Shown here: in pieces, positions 14,931-24,392 of the stretch
How positions within the stretch are numbered: position 1 is the stretch's first letter
How the letters are laid out: the number at the start of each line of letters is the position of its first letter
Source: Tolypothrix bouteillei VB521301
GTDB lineage: Bacteria; Cyanobacteriota; Cyanobacteriia; Cyanobacteriales; Nostocaceae
Reading direction: 5' to 3'
Length of the DNA stretch: 64,000 bases
Assembly (NCBI RefSeq): GCF_000760695.4
Contig: NZ_JHEG04000001.1
Coordinates: 1 to 64,000 of the forward strand
The notes under the pieces: generated by a model
Told to the model about the DNA's origin: nothing
Databases searched by the model: none
Seen by the model: only the letters and a program-made list of their open reading frames with translations
Made by a program: the position numbers and the translations under genes

Positions 14931-17645
14931 TCAATGCTGCCTTCTGAATCGAGCGCTTACCACTCGCCATGATATTAATGCGACAAACCAAATGACAGCA
15001 AAAGGGAAGGCGACCAACCCTAAAAGGAAATATAAAGCTAAGTGCCATTGACTGCGTTGAGAAAACTTGATAGATAATTTCATCCATTGTGGTAACATCC
15101 AATCATCTAAAGGAACTTCTAGTTCTATCAGAATCTGGTGTGCTTGGGAGCCAGCAGCAAATCCTTCTGTAACTTTACCAGTCTGATGATAGATCTGAGC
15201 TAGAGCTTGTAAGGAAGAGGCTTCAGCACGGCGATCGCCAATCTCTTTTCTGATAGCCAGTGACTGCTGATAGTAATTAATTGCTTGTTGGTGTTGCTTC
15301 AAACAATTGTAAGCATTACCCAAATAACTAAGCGAAGAAGCTTCAAGAGAGCGATTCCCAATTTCTCTTACAATTGCTAACGACCGCCGACAGTAATAAA
15401 TTGCTTTTTGGTACTTCCCCAAGGAATGGTAAACATTACCCAAATTCTGGAGAGAAGAAGCTTCCCCAACACGATCTCCTATCTGTTTTCTAATTATCAG
15501 AGATCGCCGATAGTAACGAATTGCTGTTTGATACTGTCCAAAAAAAGCATAAGGATTACCCAAATCGTTAAGAGAATTAGCTTCTCCAGTACGATCCCCT
15601 ATCTCTCGAAAAATAGCTAAAGATTGCCGAAAGTAACGAATCGCTTTTCTAGGTAACCCCAAGAAATAATAAGCATTGCCCAAACTGCCGAGAGAATTAG
15701 CCTGTCCAACAAGATCCCCTATTTCTCGTTTAATATTCAGTGACTGCTGATAGTAATTAATGGCGTGTTTGTATTCTTTCAAAGAAGCGTAAACATTGCC
15801 AAAACCAAGCAGAGAAGAAGCTTCCCCAGCACAATCACCTATTTCTCTTCTAATATCTAGCGACTGCTGATAGCAATCAATCGCCTGTTGATACTGCGAT
15901 AAGGAAAAATAAGATTTGCCCAAACCATCTAGAGCCACAGCTTCATCATGACGAGAATAAATTTCTTGAGATTGTCGAAAAGTTTGCAGTGAATATTTGT
16001 AAAACTCAATTGCTTGTTGGATTTGTCCTAAAATATTGTAAGTATGAGCTAGCTGTGTTAAATTACACGCTTCACCATAAGGATTTGCAAGCTCTTGAAA
16101 CATTTCCAGCGATTGCTGATGATTATTTATCGCCAACTTATGTTGACCTAAACAACAATAAGCATGACCCAAATTAGCCAAGGCCCATGCCTTTTTAGAT
16201 TTATCTTCTTGTGTATCTGGCTGCCATTCCGGTACAATTTGTTGGTATAGCTCAACTAAAACCGAACTAAAACCACTTAGTGCTAATGGTTTGTAGCAAA
16301 TATCTATGATATCGTTGGCTAATTCATACTGCTTGAGTTTACAGTAGTGATAAATGATTTCCTGCAAGAGGATTTCACTACTAGATTGATAGTACTTAAT
16401 GGCTCTTTCATGTGCTTCAGTTAAATCACCTGCCTTTTGTTTAACATAAGTCAAAATGAATGGGTGACACTGAAAAATTCGTTCGCCATTTCCGTCGCTT
16501 TCCTCTTGTAATAGCGATCGCCTAGCTAATATTTGTAAATCCTGCTCCGATACTTTCTCATCTGGTAGTTGAGCAATAGCAGCAGTAATATTGAAGGGTA
16601 GGCGATACACACTCAAATTTAGCAGCAACTCTCGTAATTTACCACTGAGGCGGTTAAAGGTGGCATCTAATATCTGACGCATCCAAATATCAACTTTGTG
16701 ACGGTGTAAACCTTCCAACTGCTCATCTATCAAAAACTGACTTACGTTAGCTAAACCATACTTGTGCAAGTGAGTAATGTGTGGATGTAACTCTTCCTTA
16801 TCGCGCAAAAAACTGGTCACTAATGTTAGCAATAATGGATGCCCTTCTGCCCTTTTGGCAAAATCCTGTAATTCTGCCTCAGTACCCAAAATTCCTAAAA
16901 CCCTTAATAGGGTTGCACCCTCTTTTGGTTGTAATCCTGAAAGGGGTAGCCATTGCGACTTTATTTCTGGTAAATTTGGGCGTTCTCGTGAAGTTAGCAG
17001 AATTTTGCTTTTACTCCCGCATCCTAACCAACCTTGGAAAAACTGCTCGTAAAACATATCTAGAGATTGTCCATCCTTTTGCAGCAGACTTTCCAGGTTA
17101 TCAATAACAAGTAAATACCGTCCATCCCGCAAATGGTTCACCAAAGTATCCACCAAACACACTTCTGGAATTGCCTTAACAGATGTGTATGCTATTCCTA
17201 ATCGCAGCAAAACTCGTCGCGCCAACTCAGTAAAAGTTACTTCACGGTTGATATCTACCCAGAATTTCTTATCAAATTCAATGCTCTCATCTTCATAAAT
17301 TTTCGATGCTAACGTTGATTTGCCTGAACCACCTAAACCCGTGATGCCAATCAGTCTAACACTATTATCTGCCATCCATCGGCGGATCTGCTCAACTTCT
17401 TCTATGCGCCCTTGCCAACAGTCCAAGCTGGGACGCATTTCATCAAGGTTAGGTATGATTTGCAGCGATTGCAAATCTTCTGCTGGGTTCCCGACTGATG
17501 CTAGTTGCTTCCCTAAAAAAACATTCCAGACATCACCGCCTATACGCTCGGCATTAACCGTGTCAGCATTAATAAACCCGCCACCAAATTGGGCGTTGCG
17601 TAAGTCATTATTCGAGACTTTTTTGGGGTCTTCGGACTCTGGCAT
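14931..17645 (-). CDS. STAND NTPase: NB-ARC plus TPR receptor with shared signalling motif
   Basis: A 904-residue protein. Residues 13-41 hold a Gly/Asn-rich motif (NAQFGGGFINADTV, then AERIGGDVWN) that is repeated in the CHAT protein of the same operon. The NB-ARC domain (about 75-430) has Walker A GLGGSGKST (103-111), Walker B YLLVIDNLES (177-186), sensor LLTSRERP and a GLxP-type motif. Residues about 486-845 are nine 40-residue TPRs (consensus LGNxYxxLGxxxxAIxYYxxSLxIxREIGDRxGEA, last partial). A C-terminal membrane helix follows (LALYFLLGLVAFPFAVIWFVALI). The family senses a signal through the repeats and oligomerises on ATP. Here it probably recruits or activates the CHAT protease. It starts 65 bp after the CHAT gene's stop, on the same strand. 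Confidence 0.85.
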   Translation of the reverse strand: MPESEDPKKVSNNDLRNAQFGGGFINADTVNAERIGGDVWNVFLGKQLASVGNPAEDLQSLQIIPNLDEMRPSLDCWQGRIEEVEQIRRWMADNSVRLIGITGLGGSGKSTLASKIYEDESIEFDKKFWVDINREVTFTELARRVLLRLGIAYTSVKAIPEVCLVDTLVNHLRDGRYLLVIDNLESLLQKDGQSLDMFYEQFFQGWLGCGSKSKILLTSRERPNLPEIKSQWLPLSGLQPKEGATLLRVLGILGTEAELQDFAKRAEGHPLLLTLVTSFLRDKEELHPHITHLHKYGLANVSQFLIDEQLEGLHRHKVDIWMRQILDATFNRLSGKLRELLLNLSVYRLPFNITAAIAQLPDEKVSEQDLQILARRSLLQEESDGNGERIFQCHPFILTYVKQKAGDLTEAHERAIKYYQSSSEILLQEIIYHYCKLKQYELANDIIDICYKPLALSGFSSVLVELYQQIVPEWQPDTQEDKSKKAWALANLGHAYCCLGQHKLAINNHQQSLEMFQELANPYGEACNLTQLAHTYNILGQIQQAIEFYKYSLQTFRQSQEIYSRHDEAVALDGLGKSYFSLSQYQQAIDCYQQSLDIRREIGDCAGEASSLLGFGNVYASLKEYKHAINYYQQSLNIKREIGDLVGQANSLGSLGNAYYFLGLPRKAIRYFRQSLAIFREIGDRTGEANSLNDLGNPYAFFGQYQTAIRYYRRSLIIRKQIGDRVGEASSLQNLGNVYHSLGKYQKAIYYCRRSLAIVREIGNRSLEASSLSYLGNAYNCLKQHQQAINYYQQSLAIRKEIGDRRAEASSLQALAQIYHQTGKVTEGFAAGSQAHQILIELEVPLDDWMLPQWMKLSIKFSQRSQWHLALYFLLGLVAFPFAVIWFVALISWRVVSARFRRQH

Positions 17646-17710
17646 GGGTTAACTTGGGCGTTCTGGGTTATCTGTATTATAAATGTCACCACATAGTAGA
17701 TGGCTGTAGA

Positions 17711-19990
17711 CTATTTCTTTTTCAACACGGGAGTCAAATGCTCTGCAATGCCATCTAACTGAATCACGCTGCACCCAAGCTTGTAAGCAAACTCAACGGA
17801 TTCTCCATTACCCAACGTACTGTAAAAGCCTGTTGCAAACTTAATGGCTGCAAGATCTCCTACTTCTTTCTTCATCCCAATTACGTAGGGAATGTGACGG
17901 GCGATCGCTTCCGCCTGTACTTGGGAATAACAAGCGTTGAGGATGACACATTCAATGTGGTTTGCAAACAACTCGAACAATCCAGCTAACGCAACGGTAT
18001 CTACCAGCTGTACATTCCCAGTTTCATCTTCCAGCACCAAACCATCATCCGTACCGTGACCGCTAAAGTGGACGATTTGTGGCTTGAACTCCAGTAATGC
18101 TTGATACACGTCTTGAACTCGTACAGCCCAACGCTGCTTGAGGTCAAAGTAGTTTCGTTTTTTGGCTCGTTGCAATCCGGCATCAATTTCTCTGACCTCT
18201 TCGTCCAATCGTAATGACATTGTGGTTTTTGGATTGGCTGCCAGGATGAGAATTATTTTGGCAGGGGAGTTGCTAGCTTCGGTTTGAGCAACTGAGTTGT
18301 AATTTGTTATGTTACCGCCTACTTGATGGGCAGTGATGGTGTCAGTATTGATGATACCACCCGCAATTTGAGCGCCTTGTAAGTTGAAATTATCTACTCT
18401 TCTTGGCATGGTATCTCCTTGATTGTTATAAGTATTGGCATAAAAACTGGGACTTTGTAATGCCGTCACTACCATAGTTTCCAAACTGGCAATTCTGTTA
18501 TCTTTTTCTGCTATTAGTGCTTTAATTTCTTGCTGTGCTAGTGCTTTTAGTTCGTTATAAATAGTGAAATATTCTGCACTGAGTTCGGACTTATCAGCTG
18601 TAGGGGAAGTTTTTGCTCTGAGTAAAAATTTATCTTCACCTTTGACTTCCATCCCTACAATCCGGAGTTCTGCTTCTGGATGGTTCTCGGCGAGTTGCTT
18701 GAATGAGATAGCGATCGCACGTGGGTCAACGTTGGAGTTATGGTAAAGGTCGAGGGTATCAACAATGGGTTTGATGAAGTCAGCAAAGTCACCGTCTTTA
18801 AATCTTTCGTCCCAGTTGTCAGGCTTGCGTCGGGGGTTAGGGTCGTCAGGGGTGGGAAGTCTCATAAAGACGTAGTCGCACTGCACATCATCTAATTTAG
18901 TTGTACCTGTAATACCCCAGTCTTCAATGTATGCTCCAGTGAGGATAGCTCCAGTTAAATCTGCACCATTGAGTTGTGCTTGCTTCAACTTTGCTCCAGA
19001 TAAATTTACGTTCTGCAAGTTAGCGTGGTTGAGGTTTGCTCTAACAAAACTGGCATCTTGTAAGTTTGCTGTTTTTAGACTCACACCTTCCATATTCAAA
19101 CCATCCAAGTTTTTGGCTTGTCCCTTAAGCGTAACAACTAATCGGCGAATTTTAGGGTTGGCTAGGTAAGTATTTTCTAAACGAGCTAGCTCGATCCATT
19201 TTGCATCTTTCCAGCAAACTCGCGTCAGATCCGCATCTCTAAAGTCAGTATTTTTGAGAATCGCCTCAGTAAAATCGACTTCCGTAAGATTTGCAAAACG
19301 AAACGATGTGCCTCCAAAGGCAGCAAGAACAATAGAAATTTGGCGAATGAAGTTTGACGCTCGATCGCCAGCTAATGCCTTTATAGCAATATAAGCACTT
19401 ATAAAAATTGCGATCGCGGATATAATTGATGCAAAAGCTGCTTCTGTGTTGCTTGTATGAATCGAAGCGGATACTCCAACACCAACCATAGCAAAAATCA
19501 CTACTCCATAAATTGCCCACATTTTAGTTGCAGTAACTGCTACAGTTGCAGCAATTGAAATAGTGACAATACCCAAACTAACTACGATGATTGTAATGAC
19601 TCCTGCTATAGATCCAGCTAGTAACTCAGCAGTTACAGTACCAGATTTAACAACCCCAGTTCCTAGCGAAAACAAAATTACAAGAATCGTTATAGAAATA
19701 GATGTAATAGTAGAAGTTACTATTCCTCTAAAAATTGTTGCAATAAAAAAAAGGCTTAATAAGACTAAAATAGTAGCATTATGAATTGGTCTAGAACTAA
19801 AATCTGAAATGACACTTGCAGTGCCTCGTTGAAATACAGTGGCTGCTAAAGTTGAACAGAAAAATGAAACACTCAGCACTAAACCTGCAAAAGCTGGATT
19901 TAAGCCTGCTTTTGAATTATGAAAATTAGCACCTGTAAGATTTTTATTTTTGAAGGACAAGCTTTTGATATCAGCACTGCTCAAATCCAT
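17711..19990 (-). CDS. Membrane, pentapeptide and CHAT-protease fusion
   Basis: A 759-residue protein. It opens with a short pentapeptide run (1-30). About six membrane helices follow (35-215), then a pentapeptide-repeat block (about 225-355, A(N/D)LxxA pattern). A mixed domain ends in a charged helix (about 370-510), and the shared Gly/Asn motif is at 534-564 (FNLQGAQIAGGIINTDTI, HQVGGNITN). The C-terminal CHAT domain (577-759) has the caspase-like dyad H645 (HFSGHG) and C687 (LNACYS), both intact. CHAT proteases act as effectors in conflict and cell-death systems. Membrane anchoring upstream of a caspase-like domain, and an NB-ARC partner directly downstream, suggest a receptor-triggered protease. 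Confidence 0.85.
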   Translation of the reverse strand: MDLSSADIKSLSFKNKNLTGANFHNSKAGLNPAFAGLVLSVSFFCSTLAATVFQRGTASVISDFSSRPIHNATILVLLSLFFIATIFRGIVTSTITSISITILVILFSLGTGVVKSGTVTAELLAGSIAGVITIIVVSLGIVTISIAATVAVTATKMWAIYGVVIFAMVGVGVSASIHTSNTEAAFASIISAIAIFISAYIAIKALAGDRASNFIRQISIVLAAFGGTSFRFANLTEVDFTEAILKNTDFRDADLTRVCWKDAKWIELARLENTYLANPKIRRLVVTLKGQAKNLDGLNMEGVSLKTANLQDASFVRANLNHANLQNVNLSGAKLKQAQLNGADLTGAILTGAYIEDWGITGTTKLDDVQCDYVFMRLPTPDDPNPRRKPDNWDERFKDGDFADFIKPIVDTLDLYHNSNVDPRAIAISFKQLAENHPEAELRIVGMEVKGEDKFLLRAKTSPTADKSELSAEYFTIYNELKALAQQEIKALIAEKDNRIASLETMVVTALQSPSFYANTYNNQGDTMPRRVDNFNLQGAQIAGGIINTDTITAHQVGGNITNYNSVAQTEASNSPAKIILILAANPKTTMSLRLDEEVREIDAGLQRAKKRNYFDLKQRWAVRVQDVYQALLEFKPQIVHFSGHGTDDGLVLEDETGNVQLVDTVALAGLFELFANHIECVILNACYSQVQAEAIARHIPYVIGMKKEVGDLAAIKFATGFYSTLGNGESVEFAYKLGCSVIQLDGIAEHLTPVLKKK
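18407..18420 (-). promoter_or_regulatory. Strong internal Shine-Dalgarno and ATG inside the CHAT gene
   Basis: On the minus strand AAGGAG (18420-18415) stands 5 nt before an in-frame ATG (18409-18407), codon 528. Initiation here would give a 232-residue soluble protein consisting of the shared Gly/Asn motif plus the CHAT domain. The large gene may therefore make two products, or be a fusion of two formerly separate genes. Confidence 0.55.
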
Positions 19991-20401
19991 ATCTACCAGA
20001 ATATTTTTATTGGATTAAGGATTACTTATAAAAAGTAATATTTATAAAATAAATATGTAAATTTAATTTTCTTTATTTTACAATTATGTATGACTTATTA
20101 ATGCTTCAATTAGTGCTATTCATACAATTTAGGTAAAAGTTATAATTTTATCAATCATAGCATATTTCAACTAAATGAGGTACAGAAGCGCAGGATACCC
20201 ACCCACAAGATTTATCCTATTAAATGTGTAATTCATTTACTTGCAAAGTGCTGTAAAATAGCAATCATAAAGATTTCAAGAAAACTATCTCTTATTTAGA
20301 GATTCAAAAATCATTTCTAATTGCTATATAAAAAAAACGGAAATTTACGGTTCTTCAGTATCTGTTAATTTAGCATAACAAGTACTGAAGAACCAAATTT
20401 A
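19991..20401. other. AT-rich region upstream of the CHAT operon
   Basis: About 410 bp of very AT-rich DNA with no gene. It should hold the promoter of the CHAT/NB-ARC operon and, at 20349-20394, a long palindrome that can act as terminator for the gene at 20402-20704. Confidence 0.4.
20349..20394. repeat. 46-bp palindrome, dispersed family
   Basis: GGTTCTTCAGTA (20349-20360) pairs with TACTGAAGAACC (20383-20394), and the interior TAGCATAACAAG is also shared with sequences at 42671-42711 and 40823-40860. Those two are the ends of the ISL3-family element, so this solo copy may be a MITE-like relic or an independent palindromic repeat. Confidence 0.6.
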
Positions 20402-20704
20402 CTATCTACCACACCGCACAGTAATCCAATAGCCGTCGATTTTAATTTGACAAAACCCTTCTTTACCAGAGTCTTCAGCTATTGTAAATTCAATGATATA
20501 TGCATCTTGAAGATTTCTCTTTTCAAGAACTTCATTAAAATCTTTGAGAATAGGTGCTTGGCTGGGTTTAACTTTGTCTGTCTTTTCCCCAACTTGGAAT
20601 CCAATTACTTTAAGGTTGGATAAAGAGTACTTTTCTAAAATTTCCTTACTATCTTTTAGGATATTTTCAAGATTCTGCTCGAGTCTTTCTTTGATTTGTT
20701 CCAT
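20402..20704 (-). CDS. Hypothetical protein
   Basis: A 100-residue protein. The N-terminal half is a charged amphipathic helix with coiled-coil character (EQIKERLEQNLENILKDSKEILEKY). The C-terminal half is beta-rich and ends in KIDGYWITVRCGR. Family unknown. It lies upstream of, and in the same direction as, the CHAT/NB-ARC operon, but is separated by 411 bp and a palindrome, so it is probably a separate unit. Confidence 0.5.
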   Translation of the reverse strand: MEQIKERLEQNLENILKDSKEILEKYSLSNLKVIGFQVGEKTDKVKPSQAPILKDFNEVLEKRNLQDAYIIEFTIAEDSGKEGFCQIKIDGYWITVRCGR

Positions 20705-21119
20705 ATCTCCTACCCCTTCTCATTGTCTAGACTTACATTTTTATACATCAAGTGTAGTTAATCTTCCGGATTTTCTGAAAAATATAGATTGGGCAGGATA
20801 TCTTGGTATGGGATCGTCCAAGTGGTAATACATTTGTCTGGCATTAAGTATAAAGGCTTATGGCATATGTAATGGGTATACGACGATCGCCTAACCAAGC
20901 GTTGCAAGGGCGGAAGATTAAACCAACTCGCATCATCATTTGACCTGAAATCAGTTCTTAGAAAATGTGAAGGTTGCAATTTGTCGCATCTTCCCCGATC
21001 CCCGTAACTCACGCTCAAAAATGCAACTCAGATTTTCTCAGTGTTAGATTCTCAAACTTTTTGGGCAAGATAAACCTAACGTCTCTGTAATCATTATCAA
21101 GTTGGAGTTAGGAGTCATC

Positions 21120-24100
21120 ATGTCCCGTTTTGACAAAAACGTTATTGCCACCTTAAACCGCATTGCCGCGCAGAAAATCTTTGAAAAGATGCGGATTTTA
21201 AGGATGTCATCTACAGAAAACTCCAAGAGACGGTGGATTTGGGAACTGTTACAAAATGCCAATGATAAGGGTGCTATTGATTTTCCCGATGAACAAGTTG
21301 CCGTTAGGGTAAGGTTGACAGATGATTCTATAGAATTCAGTCACAATTACAGCTATTTTACCAACAAAAATATTGAAGGCTTAATCCGTCAAATTAGTTC
21401 GGATGATAAAGACTGGGGAGACACGGATAAAACAGAGATGCCCAAGACGATAGGGAGATTTGGTACGGGCTTTTTGACCACTCACCTGCTGTCAGAAAAA
21501 GTCAACGTGAAGGGGCTTTTTCAAGATGAGGGCGTTCTTCAAAGATTTTCTTTTCCTCTAGACCGGAGTGGTAGGGAACTCAAATCTTTAATTGAGAGTA
21601 TCAACAATTCCTTTGAAGAAGTCAACACGAGCTTAAACGATTCTCCGCATATTGAAAATCCTGACTTTAGCGCTTGCAATACCACATTCGAGTACGAACT
21701 TGATGAATCGGGTAAAGCGATCGCAGAAGTGGGATTGGACGATTTAGAAAATTCCCTTCCCTACACGTTAATTTTTATCGATAAAATTAAACGGGTGGAG
21801 ATTGAAAGAAGCAATTGTGAAAAAATCGTTTACGAGAAGCAAGCACCCACCCATCTAACCAAAGATATCAAAATTGTTGAATTTGATAAAATTCAAGGCG
21901 ATCGCATCCAGAAGCTGTACTTTGCTTGCCTGTCCGAAGAACTGACAAGTATAGCCATTCAAATTGATAGAGATGACAACCAGACATCTATTTTACCTTT
22001 TAATAACGAAACGCCCAAAATCTTCCTGGGCTTTCCACTGATTGGAACGGAAGACTTTAACTTTCCCGTTGTTATCAACAATCCCTTTCTAGAGCCGACA
22101 GAGCCCAGAGATGGGGTATTCCTTACCATGAAGAATGAAGAGAACATTATCAACAATAAAAAGATAGTCCGAGGCTGTGTTGAACTTTACTTTATTCTTT
22201 TACAATATGCGATAGATAACGACTGGCAGAACTTGTACTTACTAGCCAAAACGGATTTACCAAACCCGTTGGATTGGGTTTCTACAGATTGGTACGCGCA
22301 ACACATCCAAAAAGTCTTAAGAGCTAGATTAATGCAATCTAGTATAGTTTATACGGACAACCCCCTGTACCCGAAAATTCAACTGGCAGAAGCTTTATTC
22401 CCCTACGCCAAGTCAAAATCTAAAATCTCAACCATTTGGGATTTTGCTAATGCGTTTTTGAGCGATTGCCTGCCCAAGAAAGAGCACATTGGGTTTTGGT
22501 ACGAGATTATAGACAACAGTTGGGGGAAAGATTTACGCTACACTTTAAAGCGGCTGGTGGCTGATGTTGCTCGATTTTCAAATGTAACCCAACTGAGCGA
22601 TAAAATTCATCAATTTGAGGAAGAAGCATTACATTGGCTGAACAAGCTGATTGGCTTTGTGTTATCCGAAGAGCGGGATTTATTAAGCGAGTTTGCTATT
22701 ATTCCCAACCAGTATGGGGAATTTAAGAAGAGAGAAGAACTTTGGACAGATAAAGATATTCCCGAAGAACTTAAGGATATCTTAAAGATTTTACAACAAG
22801 ACTGGCGCAGTAAGCTAAAACACAATCAAATTACCAGTTGCGAGTTAGCGATCGCCAAATCCATTCAAGATATTGTTGATTCTATCAACAGAATCATTAA
22901 AGAAAATACCAATCCCAAGGTAAAAGATGCTGTTTTGGGATTGATTGCGTGTTTTCCCGCAGATAGCAGTTTATCTAAGAATGGCGATGAAGTGTTGGGA
23001 TTTGCGAAAGACTTTTACCCAACTCCAGACAAGAAAATATTAGCCAATTGGATACCGGGGATTTGGCAGGAGTGTCAGGAATGGTTTATGAATCAAGTCT
23101 GCCATGATATCGACATCAAACAGAACGTTGCCAATCTCGCAGAATATCTCAATCAAGATGCTTTAAAGTGGTTGAGCGATTTTGTGAAGTTTGCTGTCAA
23201 GTATAATTTTGAAAGTTACTTTATGAAGTACGCGATTTTACCCAATCAGAAAGGGGATTTCGCTTGTAAAAAGCAATTGTATGCAGACTTGGGAGTTGAT
23301 GAAGAGTTAAAAGATATTCTAGAGGAATTGGGTGATGATTGCCGCAGTAGACTGTTAGCTGTTGAAATCGAACTCGACCTGGATGGGAAAATTCATACTT
23401 CAGAAGATATTGCCCGTGAAATTACTAAAAGAGTAGAAGCTATCTTAAAAAATGAAGGTCTTGATAAAAGAGAAGAAAGAAATAAACGAGTTTTTTCCAA
23501 GCTCTTACTCTGGTTTTATGAAAATGAATCTTTAGCAGAGAAGATTTTTGGCGATTTATACGACAGGCGTTATCGTTTGAGAAGCGATGAGGAAATCATT
23601 GAGGATATTAAATTCAGACAAGCTATTGTTAACAATAAAAATGGCTATACCGAGCAAGAGATTCTCGAATTAATAAACACTCCCAAAGAAGAGCTATTTC
23701 GGATTTCTCCCGAAGATTTTCACAAATTTGAACAGTGGAAGCACAATCAAAGCCAAATGGCTCAACAAGTGGTGCAAGAAGAGTACAAAGAATTGGTTAC
23801 CCCTCAAGAATTGCTGACGCGGTTGTGCATCTATTCTCCCGAAATGCTGGAACTGGCTAGGAGACGATTTAGAGGGACGAGAATTTACGAATATCTCCGC
23901 TATATCCCTCATGATTTTGCCGAGTATCCTTACGTAGAAGCAATCATCAGACGTGCTAAAAATAACATCATAGCTTATTTGAGCCAAACAGATGGTTACA
24001 ATTGCGATCGCTGGTACGAGCAAAGCACGACTGTCATTGGAGGAATTACGAAAAATGATAGACCGATAACAATTGTGGTAAGACCCTCAGATAGAGGACA

Positions 24101-24242
24101 AGTTATCCTCTTCTATAAAGAAGAATTCGATGCTTTGGAATATCCCGAAACCGAACTGTGGGTGGATAACGATATCAGGCAGGAAATTATCACTCTTGGC
24201 AGGGTCTTGAAAAATACGGGGATAAATCGGATACCTTTGTAG
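21120..24242 (+). CDS. Large GHKL (HSP90/sacsin-like) ATPase
   Basis: 1040 residues from the ATG at 21120, which has TAGGAG 7-8 nt upstream. The N-terminal HSP90-type ATPase (about 1-330) has an N-box WELLQNAND (E42, N46, D49) and a Gly-rich lid loop GRFGTGF (112-118). The usual DxGxG of the G1 box is replaced by FSHNYSYF. The middle, about 400-850, is helical with two similar units (each with P-N-Q and a W-L-x-x-F pattern, near 495-530 and 695-740). The C-terminal 80 residues form a small alpha/beta domain. Such proteins occur in bacterial defence loci and as sacsin-like chaperones. A defence role is inferred from the neighbourhood only. Confidence 0.7.
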   Translation: MSRFDKNVIATLNRIAAQKIFEKMRILRMSSTENSKRRWIWELLQNANDKGAIDFPDEQVAVRVRLTDDSIEFSHNYSYFTNKNIEGLIRQISSDDKDWGDTDKTEMPKTIGRFGTGFLTTHLLSEKVNVKGLFQDEGVLQRFSFPLDRSGRELKSLIESINNSFEEVNTSLNDSPHIENPDFSACNTTFEYELDESGKAIAEVGLDDLENSLPYTLIFIDKIKRVEIERSNCEKIVYEKQAPTHLTKDIKIVEFDKIQGDRIQKLYFACLSEELTSIAIQIDRDDNQTSILPFNNETPKIFLGFPLIGTEDFNFPVVINNPFLEPTEPRDGVFLTMKNEENIINNKKIVRGCVELYFILLQYAIDNDWQNLYLLAKTDLPNPLDWVSTDWYAQHIQKVLRARLMQSSIVYTDNPLYPKIQLAEALFPYAKSKSKISTIWDFANAFLSDCLPKKEHIGFWYEIIDNSWGKDLRYTLKRLVADVARFSNVTQLSDKIHQFEEEALHWLNKLIGFVLSEERDLLSEFAIIPNQYGEFKKREELWTDKDIPEELKDILKILQQDWRSKLKHNQITSCELAIAKSIQDIVDSINRIIKENTNPKVKDAVLGLIACFPADSSLSKNGDEVLGFAKDFYPTPDKKILANWIPGIWQECQEWFMNQVCHDIDIKQNVANLAEYLNQDALKWLSDFVKFAVKYNFESYFMKYAILPNQKGDFACKKQLYADLGVDEELKDILEELGDDCRSRLLAVEIELDLDGKIHTSEDIAREITKRVEAILKNEGLDKREERNKRVFSKLLLWFYENESLAEKIFGDLYDRRYRLRSDEEIIEDIKFRQAIVNNKNGYTEQEILELINTPKEELFRISPEDFHKFEQWKHNQSQMAQQVVQEEYKELVTPQELLTRLCIYSPEMLELARRRFRGTRIYEYLRYIPHDFAEYPYVEAIIRRAKNNIIAYLSQTDGYNCDRWYEQSTTVIGGITKNDRPITIVVRPSDRGQVILFYKEEFDALEYPETELWVDNDIRQEIITLGRVLKNTGINRIPL

Positions 24243-24265
24243 GGATTGTCAGGAGCGTTGGGGGC

Positions 24266-24306
24266 GCGATCGCTCGATCGCGCAAGCTGAAAGAGCGCTT
24301 ATCGCA
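24266..24306. repeat. 41-bp dispersed repeat, copy 1
   Basis: Starts GCGATCGCTCGATCGCGCA and continues through AGCTGAAAGAGCGCTTATCGCA. An identical copy lies at 26405-26445, and four shorter related units are in tandem at 35925-36057. All are in gaps or at gene ends. Confidence 0.65.
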
Positions 24307-24392
24307 GCTTCTTGGTGGCGATCGCTTTGCTACAAGATAGGGCAGATCGCTACTCCTCCAACGCTTCCATATACAGAAAATGCAAGTACAGT

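Noticed and set aside
16781..17107. Plus-strand frames inside the NB-ARC/TPR gene
   Set aside because: Antisense shadows of a well-supported 904-residue protein.
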